DNA of 51,535 bases from Candidatus Poribacteria bacterium (GCA_009841255.1 VXMD01000006.1:30173-81707); one strand, 5' to 3'; counted from the first letter of the stretch, positions 1-7,856 are shown. Notes: generated by a model from the sequence alone, not told the origin. Numbers and translations are program-made.

Positions 1-154
1 ACTAAGGCGTCTAATACTTCGTCTAATGCTTTAGCTTCTGCAGCTTCAATGCGTTCCGCGAGTCGCTCTCTCTTCTCACGAGATAATAGGTTTACTTCCA
101 CTAAGGCGTCTAATACTTCGTCTAATGCTTTAGCTTCTGCAGCTTCAATGCGTT
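1..154 (-). repeat. 99-bp tandem repeat inside the sigma factor gene
   Basis: Bases 1-55 are identical to bases 100-154, a period of 99 bp (33 codons) that keeps the frame. The encoded unit contains LA(K/E)RIEAAEAKALDEVLDA followed by LVEVNLLSREKRER. The left copy is cut by the window edge, so more copies may follow. The unit is helical, charged and alanine/leucine rich. Exact nucleotide identity of the repeated part, including synonymous positions, points to recent amplification. Confidence 0.85.
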
Positions 155-347
155 TCGCTAATTGAACTTCTTCCTCGCGGGTTAGCAGACGGTGACCTGC
201 TACACTCCGAAGCCAACTCGTTAAAGCACTCTGATCACTACCTTTGTAGCTTTCCGAAGGCTCTGTCTCATCTGGTGGATACGTTGCATCCATGTATGGA
301 TCAACACTTTCAATATTTGCTGTTTCACCGAAGTACTCGGCTTCCAT
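1..347 (-). CDS. Primary-type RNA polymerase sigma factor, N-terminal part only (runs off the window start)
   Basis: A reading frame opens at ATG 347-345 behind the strong ribosome binding site GGAGAGGAGAAAG and stays open to base 1, giving 115 residues. After an acidic N-terminus (about residues 1-37), residues about 41-68 read ALTSWLRSVAGHRLLTREEE and then VQLAKRIE. This is a clear match to sigma-70 region 1.2 (L-x-x-YLREIG...LLTREEEVELAKRIE). In the family, region 1.2 helps contact the promoter discriminator and leads into region 2. Here region 1.2 is followed by a 33-residue tandem repeat (AAEAKALDEVLDALVEVN and onward) instead of the usual GDEEARxxLIEANLRLV. Region 2, which binds core RNA polymerase and the -10 element, must lie outside the window. 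The identification is strong for region 1.2; whether this is the housekeeping sigma or an alternative RpoD paralogue cannot be decided from this part. Confidence 0.8.
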   Translation of the reverse strand, partial: MEAEYFGETANIESVDPYMDATYPPDETEPSESYKGSDQSALTSWLRSVAGHRLLTREEEVQLAKRIEAAEAKALDEVLDALVEVNLLSREKRERLAERIEAAEAKALDEVLDAL

Positions 348-390
348 CTTTCTCCTCTCCTTCTATAGAATTTTGATAAAACAAAAATTA

Positions 391-420
391 ATGATACATT
401 ATGTTAAAACGTTTTGTCAA
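391..420 (-). promoter_or_regulatory. Sigma-70 type promoter of the sigma factor gene
   Basis: On the minus strand, TTGACA (420-415) is followed after 18 bp by TATCAT (396-391), about 43 bp upstream of the sigma factor ATG. The -35 is perfect and the -10 matches 5 of 6. Confidence 0.6.
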
Positions 421-643
421 GTAAAATGTTTAAAAAAAAGCGAATTTTCACCGAAAAATCCGAAAAAACACCGATTTTAACAGGATTTTCCCGAAAAAAG
501 AGCACGACGCAGGTAATTACATCATCATTTCACATGAAAAAATCGCGTAAAGGACTCTACAAGTTAAGGGAAAAGAACGCCATAGCTCTCACTGAAAGAA
601 TCCTCTTGTTTATTCCAGGCAGTCGAAACATCGGCAAAAGATA
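421..643. other. Non-coding stretch between the sigma factor promoter and the TPP-binding protein gene
   Basis: No convincing gene. The part from 436 to 510 is A-rich and holds short direct repeats of the type CCGAAAAA / CCGATTTTAACAGGATTTTCCCGAAAA. No perfect terminator hairpin with a U-run was seen downstream of the TPP-binding protein gene. Confidence 0.5.
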
Positions 644-1138
644 CTATGTTGAATGCCCGATCAGCAGCACTGCTACTGGGAGGGACGTCTCTGCCGCCTG
701 TTCAAACGCTCTGGCAATACACGGAACATCCGAGTCTGTTTCAAGCATTTCATAAGGGAGATTCCAAGCTTTCAACGTCGGTTCAAGGAAAGTCGCCACA
801 GAATCGACCCATTGTCCATCGCTATCTCGGTTGTGATAACCGCGATAGCCAATGAATACCACGACTGGAACCCGCATGTTAACAACGGTGCCTCGGATCG
901 CATCGCCTGATTCCAAGAATCCCGTATTTTGGATGATGATAACAGGCTTTTTACCACCAACGTACAATCCCGAAGCAATCGCAAATGCTTCGCCTTCGCG
1001 GGTGACCGTAATCACTTCGATACCAGGCTCTGATCGTAAGCGTTCATAAATCCGGGCACTGCCGTTATCTGGAACGCCAACAGCGTGGGTGATCCCTTGT
1101 TTTTTCAATTCATCTACTATCTTTTGTGCTGCTGCCAA
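644..1138 (-). CDS. TPP-binding (PYR domain) protein, sulfopyruvate decarboxylase alpha subunit-like
   Basis: A 164-residue protein with the fold signature of the N-terminal pyrimidine-binding domain of thiamine diphosphate enzymes. GVPDNGSARIYERL (about 21-34), TREGEAFAIASGLYVGGKKP (about 46-65, containing the catalytic-type Glu) and QNTGFLESGDAIRGTVVNMR (about 70-89) match the sulfopyruvate/phosphonopyruvate decarboxylase alpha (ComD-like) family. In that family the PYR subunit pairs with a separate PP-domain beta subunit that binds TPP diphosphate and Mg2+. No such partner gene lies next to this one. The start is TTG at 1138-1136, directly behind the leader I element tail (GCAAGGAAAAATTAAAAA), which supplies the ribosome binding site. 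The exact substrate is unknown. The gene lies downstream of acs on the same strand, 158 bp away. Confidence 0.7.
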   Translation of the reverse strand: MAAAQKIVDELKKQGITHAVGVPDNGSARIYERLRSEPGIEVITVTREGEAFAIASGLYVGGKKPVIIIQNTGFLESGDAIRGTVVNMRVPVVVFIGYRGYHNRDSDGQWVDSVATFLEPTLKAWNLPYEMLETDSDVPCIARAFEQAAETSLPVAVLLIGHST

Positions 1139-1230
1139 TTTTTAATTTTTCCTTGCGGAGGAAGGACGGGCATTTCGACTATCAAGGGCGTTCCGTAAAC
1201 CCGCCCTCCGCTACGCTTACGGGCTACAAG
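1139..1230 (-). repeat. Leader I element (copy A) upstream of the TPP-binding protein gene
   Basis: Read on the minus strand, the element has a 5' hairpin with GCCC (1224-1221) against GGGC (1206-1203). GCGGGTTT (1204-1197) follows, a variable core with GGAA/TTCC complementarity, then CCTCCGCAAGG and an A-rich tail that ends at the TTG start codon. GCGG(G) and (T)CCGC can pair across the core, the last pair being G-U. The architecture matches copies B-G elsewhere in the window, but the hairpin sequence is of a third type. Confidence 0.75.
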
Positions 1231-1296
1231 GTTTGATACTCTCTCAAAAAACCCCTTTGTTGTGAAACGAAAACTTCGTAACGGACCTCGTGATTT

Positions 1297-3240
1297 CTAT
1301 CGTCGTCCTTCAACCAAAGCATCAACGACTGTCGGATCGGCGAGCGTGGAGGTATCACCGAGCTCGGAGATGTCGCCTTCCGCGATCTTACGCAGGATAC
1401 GCCGCATAATCTTGCCGGATCTCGTCTTTGGCAGAGCAGGGGTAAACTGAATCTTGTCAGGCGTGGCGATAGGTCCAATTTGTTGTCGAACCGCCTGTTT
1501 GATGCCGGTCTCTACCGTATCAGATGCAGATTCGCCTGTCATGAGCGTAACATACGCATAGATGCCTTGCCCCTTGATGTCGTGTGGATACCCCACGACT
1601 GCCGCTTCTGCCACTGCCTCGTGTTGCCCGATCGCGCCCTCGACCTCGGCCGTGCCTAATCGGTGTCCAGAGACGTTCAGAACATCGTCCACGCGCCCTG
1701 TAATCCAATAATACCCCTCTTCATCGCGTAGAACCCCATCTCCTGTCATATAGTAACCAGGGAACCTACGGAAATAGGTGTCCAAAAACCGTTCATGGTC
1801 GCCGTAGACGGTTCGCATGATACCGGGCCACGCCGTTTTAATACACAAATAGCCCGTTGCTGGGTTCCCTTCCACTTCGTTCCCACCTTCATCAAGTATC
1901 ACCGGTTCAATCCCGAAGAACGGAAACGTTGCCGAGCCAGGTTTCAGTGGTGTTGCAGCCGGAAGTGGTGTCATCAAAATCCCACCCGTCTCGGTTTGCC
2001 ACCATGTATCAACGATTGGGCATCGTTCCTCACCGACGATATTATAGTACCACAACCATTCCGGTTCTTTGATCGGTTCACCCACCGTACCGAGTAGCCT
2101 GAGCGTAGACCTGTCGTACTTTTCGACCCATGTATCCCCTTCTTTCATCAGGGCGCGCAGTGCCGTTGGAGCAGTGTAGAAAATATTAATATTGTGCTTC
2201 TCAACGACTTGCCAAAAACGTCCAAAGTCCGGATAGTTTGGTACACCTTCAAACATGATGCTAATCGCACGATTCGCGAGTGGACCGTAGATAATGTAAG
2301 AATGCCCAGTAATCCAGCCTATATCAGCAGTACACCAGTAGACATCGCCTTCGTGGTAATCAAAAACCTGTTGATGTGTGTAAGACGTGTAGACTAAGTA
2401 ACCCCCTGTGGTATGCAAAACGCCTTTCGGTTGACCGGTCGAACCGGAGGTATACAAAATAAAAAGCGGGTCTTCCGCATTCATAACGGCGGGTTCACAT
2501 TCCGTATCCGCCTTTGCCATCGCCTTGTGCCACCAAATATCTCGCGATGCATCAAAATCGACTGTATCCCCAGTGCGCTCCACGACGACAACTTTTTCAA
2601 TAGACGGACATTCCGCAACTGCAGCATCCGCATTCGCCTTCATCGGTATATCGCTACGCGGACCGCGCATTGCGGTATCTTGCGTAATCAGTAGTTTACA
2701 CGCCGAATCATTGATTCTGTCTCGAAGCGATTCCGCTGAAAATGCACCGAAGACAATAGAGTGAACAGCACCAATCCTCGCACACGCTAACATCGCGATT
2801 GCCAACTCTGGCACCATCTGTAGGTAGATACAGACGCGATCGCCTTTTTCAATACCTTGCGCTTTTAACACGTTAGCGAACTTTTTAACCTCGGCGAGGA
2901 GTTCACTGTAACTAAAAGTCTTATCTTCGGAGGGATCGTTCCCTTCCCAAATAATGGCCGTCGCATCGCCGTGCCCGGCTTCTATATGCCGATCAAGGCA
3001 GTTATAACAAGCGTTCAATGTACCGCCATCGAACCATTTAATATCGGCATTGACGAAATCGTAATCGCGGACAGTATCCCATTTCTGATACCATGTCAAC
3101 CGTTCCGCGATTGTTGCCCAAAACGCTTCTGGGTCTTGAATTGAGTCGGCATATTGTGCTTGATATGTTTCTAAACTGTTGACGTGCGCATCCTCTATGG
3201 GATACGCAGTGTCTGCTGGTAGAAAAACATTATTAGCCAT
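1297..3240 (-). CDS. acs: Acetyl-CoA synthetase (AMP-forming)
   Basis: A 647-residue, full-length member of the ANL superfamily. It activates acetate with ATP to acetyl-AMP and then forms acetyl-CoA in the cytoplasm. [11 protein letters not shown] (263-273) is the P-loop-like A3 motif. [20 protein letters not shown] and [18 protein letters not shown] near residues 500-540 are the A7/A8 hinge region. [15 protein letters not shown] near residue 610 carries the catalytic lysine that is regulated by acetylation in the family. The start ATG is 3240-3238, with AGAAG three bases upstream and AGAGGAG further up. It has its own promoter at 3339-3311. Length and motifs agree with family norms and nothing is missing. 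Confidence 0.97.
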   Translation of the reverse strand: MANNVFLPADTAYPIEDAHVNSLETYQAQYADSIQDPEAFWATIAERLTWYQKWDTVRDYDFVNADIKWFDGGTLNACYNCLDRHIEAGHGDATAIIWEGNDPSEDKTFSYSELLAEVKKFANVLKAQGIEKGDRVCIYLQMVPELAIAMLACARIGAVHSIVFGAFSAESLRDRINDSACKLLITQDTAMRGPRSDIPMKANADAAVAECPSIEKVVVVERTGDTVDFDASRDIWWHKAMAKADTECEPAVMNAEDPLFILYTSGSTGQPKGVLHTTGGYLVYTSYTHQQVFDYHEGDVYWCTADIGWITGHSYIIYGPLANRAISIMFEGVPNYPDFGRFWQVVEKHNINIFYTAPTALRALMKEGDTWVEKYDRSTLRLLGTVGEPIKEPEWLWYYNIVGEERCPIVDTWWQTETGGILMTPLPAATPLKPGSATFPFFGIEPVILDEGGNEVEGNPATGYLCIKTAWPGIMRTVYGDHERFLDTYFRRFPGYYMTGDGVLRDEEGYYWITGRVDDVLNVSGHRLGTAEVEGAIGQHEAVAEAAVVGYPHDIKGQGIYAYVTLMTGESASDTVETGIKQAVRQQIGPIATPDKIQFTPALPKTRSGKIMRRILRKIAEGDISELGDTSTLADPTVVDALVEGRR

Positions 3241-3310
3241 CTTCTATTTTCATCTCCTCTACAAATCAATCTGCAGTTCTCAAAACGCTTCTACAAGTTG
3301 TATAGGACAT

Positions 3311-3339
3311 ATTTTATAGAAAAAGGGTGTGGATGTCAA
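3311..3339 (-). promoter_or_regulatory. Promoter of acs
   Basis: On the minus strand, TTGACA (3339-3334) is followed after 17 bp by TAAAAT (3316-3311); TATAAA at 15 bp spacing is the alternative. It lies about 70 bp upstream of the acs ATG. Confidence 0.6.
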
Positions 3340-3481
3340 CTGCAATTATCTGAACAATTCCGAAATTGCCAATATACCTTGCATTTTTAATAAAAAATGA
3401 AGTATAATTATCAATCAACGAAAGATCTATTTATCATGGTATAGTGGGTATGGAACAATTGTCAACAGAGACGGACAACCC

Positions 3482-3802
3482 ATAGAAATACAATACTACC
3501 GGGATCCAAACAGCAGACAACCTTTTATTGAATGGTTTGAATCTATCCGAGATAAAATAGCACAACGGAGAATTGACAAGCGACTTGCGAGGCTTGAAGA
3601 TGGTAATTTTGGGGATTGCCAATCTGTTGGTGGAGGTGTGTTTGAATTGCGTCTGCACTTTGGACCAGGATATCGCATCTATTTCCGTCAAATTGAAAGT
3701 ACACTCGTCCTTCTGCTTTGTGGTGGAGACAAAGCATCACAGCAGCGGGATATTGAACTCGCGAAGGCCTATTGGCGAGCATACAAGGAGACATATCAAT
3801 GA
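3482..3802 (+). pseudogene. RelE/HigB-type (Gp49-like) toxin without a usable start codon
   Basis: The frame reads IEIQYYRDPNSRQPFIEWFE... then RLARLEDGNFGDCQSVGGGV, FELRLHFGPGYRIYFRQ, LVLLLCGGDKASQQRDIE and LAKAYWRAYKETYQ, ending at TGA 3800-3802. This is the whole addiction-module killer protein of the RelE/ParE superfamily, an mRNA-cleaving toxin in characterised relatives. The normal family start (MEIxYYRDP-like) corresponds here to ATA 3482-3484. From the upstream in-frame stop (TGA 3398-3400) to that point there is no ATG, GTG or TTG. The nearby ATG at 3450 is in another frame and stops after 11 codons. Either the start was lost by an ATG-to-ATA change, or a rare start (ATA/ATT) is used, or there is an upstream indel. 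The 3' end overlaps the antitoxin start as ATGA, typical of an operon. Confidence 0.7.
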
Positions 3803-4152
3803 GAGAAATGGGGAACTGGCGTGAGTATCAAATTAGAAGACTTGCTAATGATCCAGAGGAAGCGATTGACTATCTCCAATTGACATTGGAGGAATACCGT
3901 GCTGATGGTGATCTACCCTTCTTCCTGAAGGAACTTCGGGTCTTTATAGCATCACAAGGTGGGGTCGCTGAAATTTGCAAACGAATTGATATTGATACCG
4001 AAACGCTTTTAAACATGCTCTCTAATGAGGATGCTACACAATTATTAGATACGTTCAGATCTCTATTGAACGCGCTTAAGAGTCGTCTGGTGATTGAAGA
4101 TACACACGCTAAGCATCTGTCCCCTGTGAAACAGATTCCAACCAGTCAATAG
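3799..4152 (+). CDS. HigA-like addiction module antitoxin
   Basis: A 117-residue protein. REYQIRRLANDPEEAIDYLQ and LTLEEYRADGDLPFFLKELR, then a helix-turn-helix-like part around GGVAEICKRIDIDTETLLNM, match the 'addiction module antidote protein' family. Members neutralise a RelE/HigB-type toxin and repress their own operon. The chosen ATG (3799-3801) has AAGGAG 8 bases upstream and overlaps the toxin stop codon by ATGA; an ATG at 3772 lies in the same frame but inside the toxin gene. After the usual end of the family the protein has a 15-residue tail. Because the toxin lacks a good start codon, this antitoxin may be an orphan in practice. Confidence 0.75.
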   Translation: MREMGNWREYQIRRLANDPEEAIDYLQLTLEEYRADGDLPFFLKELRVFIASQGGVAEICKRIDIDTETLLNMLSNEDATQLLDTFRSLLNALKSRLVIEDTHAKHLSPVKQIPTSQ

Positions 4153-4291
4153 CAATCTCTTCGTCCTGTTCAATAGCGATTTCAACAGTGCGTTTGGCAC
4201 GTTCTAAAAAGTCTGCGGATCGATTGCACCCGTTGAAGAATTCAAGTATCTTATTGAAACCTACAGGGTTATTTAGTTTTCGGTTTTTCTG
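4109..4291 (-). pseudogene. Open fragment without start codon (unknown)
   Basis: A minus-strand frame of about 60 codons, bounded by TAG at 4294-4292 and TAG at 4111-4109, encodes QKNRKLNNPVGFNKILEFFN then GCNRSADFLERAKRTVEIAI and EQDEEIAIDWLESVSQGTDA. It contains no ATG, GTG or TTG usable as a start and overlaps the antitoxin 3' end. It may be the C-terminal remnant of a gene lost when the island was rearranged. I do not recognise it. Confidence 0.3.
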
Positions 4292-4315
4292 CTAGCAAAG
4301 GTATTGCTAAAACAG

Positions 4316-5355
4316 TTAATTTTGTTTCTCGCCGAAAAATTTTCCGTTAATCACATCTTGTAAAATTTTTCCTCTATTTATGCGGGTCATCCTCCCGTTG
4401 GTCGCTTGCCTAGTAGTTGTAAGGTACTCTGTTATTCTTTTATCATCCTTTTCAATCTCACTGGCTTCCTCTCGCTGTCCTGACGCTTCTACTGATTGGT
4501 AAAACTTTCGCAGCTGTTCTCCAACTTTTGCAGACTCAAGCGATTTGTTCCCTTTAACTAACGCTCTATAAATCTCCACAAGCAAAGTAAATAGATCCGC
4601 TTTTCGCCAAACGCGGCTATTTTGCGGAAATTTACATGCTTCTATAAACTTAAAAACTCTTTGAAATCCAATCTCTAAACAGCATTTTTCTTCAAATGTA
4701 TCGTTATACTCTTGAAGATAATTTTCAAGTTCGTTATCTCGATCAAAGTAGGTTGACATCACAGTTACAACAATAGACAAAGCGAAACGCACATCCCTCA
4801 TACGTCTTACTTCATTAGAAGAAAAGACTCTATGTTCTGCAAAAAAAGGATCTTCCGCAAGTTTTTCAGCGAATTGTTTTATTTCTCCATCAAATCTTGC
4901 ATTATGAATTTCCATAGCATTCAAGGCATAATTCGTTGAGTTAATCCGTTGAAAAACCTCTTTTATCTCAGCTATATCAATTGTTCCTAAGTCCCGAACA
5001 ACAACCTGATATTCTAAAAAGTCAACTTGTTTTTTTCGGGCAACTGCGAGTAAGGAATCACCTCTTTCGACAACCTTAAGTCTGGCGATGCTTCAAAGTA
5101 CTGTTTTAATGTAGTTAACCTCTGTTGACCATCTACTAGCAGCTCCTTCCCTTCCCCGGTGGCAGGATCCACTTCACCAGCAGCAATATATATTTCTGGA
5201 AAAGGATATCCATCCAAAACTGTTTGAATAAAAGCACTTTTATGCCTATTCGACCACACTAAACGTCTTTGAAACTCAGGTCTTGGAATCAAGATTTCGT
5301 TCCGAATATCTGCCAAGAGAGTGCGTATTTTTTTATTAGTCGCTGATGTTTGCAT
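4316..5355 (-). CDS. DUF262 (ParB/GmrS-like) protein, interrupted by a -1 frameshift
   Basis: The first part (ATG 5355 to TAG 5014, 113 residues) has IPRPEFQRRLVWSNRHKSAF, then YPFPEIYIA and LLVDGQQRLTTLKQYFE: the DUF262 fold with its DGQQR motif, a ParB-like NTP-binding/nuclease module found in GmrSD-type restriction and other defence proteins. One frame back, the protein continues without a gap as QVDFLEYQVVVRDLG...EVFQRINSTNYALNAMEIHN and on to a TAA at 4318-4316, about 346 residues in all. The frame change lies at GAAAAAAAC, where A AAA AAC is in the exact phase for -1 slippage. No DUF1524/HNH partner domain is seen. It is the last gene of the minus-strand island operon, and its ATG overlaps the 96-aa gene by 20 bp. 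Whether it is functional depends on whether the frameshift is real, programmed or a sequencing error. Confidence 0.75.
5029..5036 (-). other. A AAA AAC slippery heptamer in the DUF262 gene
   Basis: On the minus strand, codons GAA AAA AAC AAG contain the heptamer A AAA AAC in register, followed 10 bases later by the zero-frame stop TAG. A -1 slip joins the two halves of the DUF262 protein exactly. Confidence 0.6.
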
Positions 5356-5626
5356 TGTTCTCCTCCAAGTTATCTATACATTGTTGTACACAAATCGTCT
5401 GATAGTTCTCCAGAAAAAAATATGACTTATATAATCCACCGGAAATCTTAAAATCTCCATATCTACGACTATTTGTGATGGTTTGGAAAAAATTCCACCA
5501 ATCTTTTCTCAAAGGAAACATAGTGGACGGAGGCAATTTATCAGGTCTTATCCATCCTCGAAAGAAATAGTGAACAAATTGATTATATTCGGGCCAATAT
5601 GGACCCTCATACTTATATCTAAACAC
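5336..5626 (-). CDS. Unknown 96-residue aromatic-rich protein of the restriction island
   Basis: Start GTG 5626-5624 lies inside the end of the nuclease gene, and the 3' end overlaps the DUF262 start by 20 bp. The gene is therefore locked into the operon on both sides. The protein is unusually rich in Tyr, Phe and Trp (MFRYKYEGPYWPEYNQFVHY at the N-terminus, then KDWWNFF and GGLYKSYFFLENYQT) and ends in an acidic Asn/Glu tail. It has no signal peptide or membrane segment. I do not recognise the family. Its position between a nuclease and a DUF262 protein suggests a defence role, for instance an accessory or specificity factor, but this is inference only. Confidence 0.55.
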   Translation of the reverse strand: MFRYKYEGPYWPEYNQFVHYFFRGWIRPDKLPPSTMFPLRKDWWNFFQTITNSRRYGDFKISGGLYKSYFFLENYQTICVQQCIDNLEENNANISD

Positions 5627-6101
5627 TACATTTGTCGATTACTACTTCCTTATTTTTACAATTTTCCAGGATGAAGTAGTTTTCCTTCAAATCTCTAATT
5701 CGATTAATAGAAATACTCTTCTGATTGAGTTCTTCAATGAGAACGGTTGGAACAAAGTAGAGTTCAAAAGCGTTATCGCCTGCTGGATGAACTCCGATAA
5801 CAACATCTGAGGTCGCAGTGGACTGTGTATAAGTCTTAACATCCGATTTGTACTCTCTATCAACTCCACCTCTACCTCCACCAGTAAAGGGTACTGATTG
5901 TTTTGCTGTTTTGATTTGTGCGCGAATTATGTCCTCACTATCATCTGCTGTCTTACGGACAATAATGATGTCATAAGGCGATAAAGGTAGATCGACCAAC
6001 GAGACGTTCCGATATCTCTTCATCAAAATTCCAGCCGCGATATGCTCATGAGCAAATCCATCTACTGAAGCCTGCCTACCTCTCTCTTCTATTTTAAGCA
6101 T
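5619..6101 (-). CDS. PD-(D/E)XK-type restriction endonuclease-like protein
   Basis: A 160-residue protein. After a helical start with Glu19 (FAHEHIAAGILMKRYRNVSL), it shows YDIIIVRK (Asp44) followed by RAQIKTAK (Gln62-x-Lys64). This D...(Q/E)xK arrangement matches the PDDEXK_5-like group, in which Gln can replace Glu. Such proteins cleave DNA. The gene lies 18 bp downstream of the methyltransferase gene, consistent with the nuclease half of a type II restriction-modification pair. Start ATG 6101-6099. The C-terminal part (DVVIGVHPAGDNAFELYFVP) looks like the end of the nuclease core. The gene appears intact, unlike its neighbours. Specificity is unknown. Confidence 0.65.
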   Translation of the reverse strand: MLKIEERGRQASVDGFAHEHIAAGILMKRYRNVSLVDLPLSPYDIIIVRKTADDSEDIIRAQIKTAKQSVPFTGGGRGGVDREYKSDVKTYTQSTATSDVVIGVHPAGDNAFELYFVPTVLIEELNQKSISINRIRDLKENYFILENCKNKEVVIDKCSV

Positions 6102-6119
6102 GTTTCTGCCTCTATTCTC

Positions 6120-7411
6120 TCATTTTTTCAAGACTAAAATCCAATCAGTGTTGATACGTTCTCCTCTGGGAACCTTAATAAAATGTTTGATGATCTCCGA
6201 ACCAAAGTAAGTTTCAACTTCAAACCCGATATTTCCGGCGATTGGCATCAGATACTTCCAATTCTCAAATAATTGTCCCCGGATACGATTATTACCCACA
6301 ACGATAATGTATCTACCACCCGTACACAATACTTTGTAGACTTCGGTAAGGTTCTTTCTCATATCCTGTAAGTACTTAAAGGCAATGAACGCCCGTCTTG
6401 GATCAATCTCAAAAATATTCGCCATGACCCTATCTGCCTCTGGAATTCCTATTTCGTGTCGGAGTTTATAATGGTGGGCTGAAACGCTTTCCGTGCCAAC
6501 ATTCTGCTTTTTCAAAGCGGTTAATGAATTCTGTGCGAAACCTAACCAATACATCTCCAATTGATGGGTTCTCGGATAATCAACGGCATTGACATAAGGA
6601 GGTGAAGTTACCGCTAAATCAAAAGAATTCGCCTCGTATTTAATGTTTCTCGCGTCCATGTGTTCTGGAAAATCAGCGGTTATGCCCGATGGATAATTTT
6701 GGGAGAACATTACCATTTTAGGCACTTTAACTGAAACTGCTTTCGCAAATCGGTTCAGTGCATCAGAGGGACGAATCAATTTGTTCAATTTCTTCCGAAT
6801 CACAGTCCGAGTACAATTGTCATCTGCATTGGAAACAGAGCGAATGATAGAAGAAAGACAAATCTTAAAGAAATCTCTAACAGCATCGTCGGTATCAAGG
6901 GACTGAATCTGTTTTTTTAAATAGGTCAGTTCCAAGAGAATTTCCTTGTTGAACCAGTTGTCCCTGTAAGGAAAATCTGGTAAATCCGATTCAGCGACAA
7001 GCGAAGGGCGGTAGTGGAGGATAGACTCCAAAAGGACCTTTTGTGCTGACTTGAGTTCTTTTTCCGCCAAAGGAGTTACCTTCACCTTTGAAACGAAACG
7101 GAAAATGGATCGACATCAATTCCAACAGAGTGACGCCTTGAAAGGAGGGCTTCAACATTTGTAGTGCCACTTCCTGCAAATGGGTCGAGGATCCAATCGT
7201 TTTCTTGAGAATATCGTTTGATAAGCCAACGCGGTAGTTCTGGAAAAAACTTGGCGGGATACTTATGTAAGCCGTGTGTTAGGAAACTCTGATCATAGCT
7301 GATGAATAGAAATCTGTCGCCCTCGTTCGCTGGGAGGTCAACAGGGATGTCTCCATCCACTCGAACAATGCTTTCGTTAAAATCGTTTACAATTTCAGTA
7401 ATGTTATCCAT
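6120..7411 (-). CDS. DNA methyltransferase (adenine-N6 or cytosine-N4), split by a one-base frameshift
   Basis: Two abutting frames form one enzyme of about 430 residues. The first (ATG 7411, 109 residues) has HGLHKYPAKFFPELPRWLI and DPFAGSGTT (76-84), the SAM-binding motif I. The second (GTG 7085, 321 residues) has TSPPYVNAVDYPRTHQLEMY (160-179), with the catalytic TSPPY motif IV, and a C-terminal VGNNRIRG. The first frame ends GIDVDPFSVSFQR-stop. One extra base after TTTTCC would give the family-like DPFSRFVSKVKVTPL, so a single base is missing near 7101-7105. The break leaves a GTGA overlap (stop 7084-7082, GTG 7085-7083), so a coupled two-polypeptide enzyme is also possible. The ribosome binding site AGGAG lies 7 bases before the ATG. 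It heads the operon and would protect host DNA from the downstream nuclease. Confidence 0.8.
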
Positions 7412-7544
7412 GTTTTTCTCCTGTAGTAAAATCTTTTAGTCTTCTCGGGTGAAAACACAGTGGTTAAACTTGGATGATTGGCTTCCGTTCAAGTTCTTCT
7501 ATCTTCCATCGGAGTGTCCGGATTTCTTCTCGCTGTCGCCCGCG

Positions 7545-7856
7545 TTATTTGCTGTACTGGTAGACGAGGGAACTCAACGGCACAGCGACAAAACCGATAA
7601 TGGCGACGATTAAAGCAATGATTAGATGGCCTTGGAAGTTTATGCGGTCCCGTAAATCCGTGATACGTTTCCCCTGGTCTTCAATACGGGTATCCAGTTC
7701 CTTCTTAACGTCATCGATGCGTTCCCCCAACCGAACCTCAGACTCGTTGACAATCTGGCGAATTTTCTCTAAATCCTCAACACTTAATTCAGCAAATACA
7801 GGCGCGCTGGCATATAAAACTAACATGATGATGAGGAACAGTCTTAACATTTTCAT
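7545..7856 (-). CDS. Small secreted/anchored coiled-coil protein with C-terminal membrane helix
   Basis: A 103-residue product from ATG 7856, chosen because GGAGAAG lies 6 bases upstream; an in-frame ATG at 7880 overlaps that site. MKMLRLFLIIMLVLYASAPV and FAEL form a signal peptide ending at the AxA-like site. Then comes a heptad-rich stretch (ELSVEDLEKIRQIVNESEVR...) and a membrane helix near the C-terminus (LIIALIVAIIGFVAVPLSSL). After the TAA stop at 7547-7545 the same frame stays open for 25 more codons (RGRQREEIRTLRWKIEELER, KPIIQV). These look like a further coiled coil, so the stop may be premature. The layout resembles the protein at 37529-38071. Function unknown. Confidence 0.6.
   Translation of the reverse strand: MKMLRLFLIIMLVLYASAPVFAELSVEDLEKIRQIVNESEVRLGERIDDVKKELDTRIEDQGKRITDLRDRINFQGHLIIALIVAIIGFVAVPLSSLVYQYSK

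Noticed and set aside
3772-3798. ATG 3772 as start of the antitoxin
   Set aside because: It lies inside the toxin coding sequence and has no ribosome binding site, while ATG 3799 has AAGGAG and the ATGA overlap.
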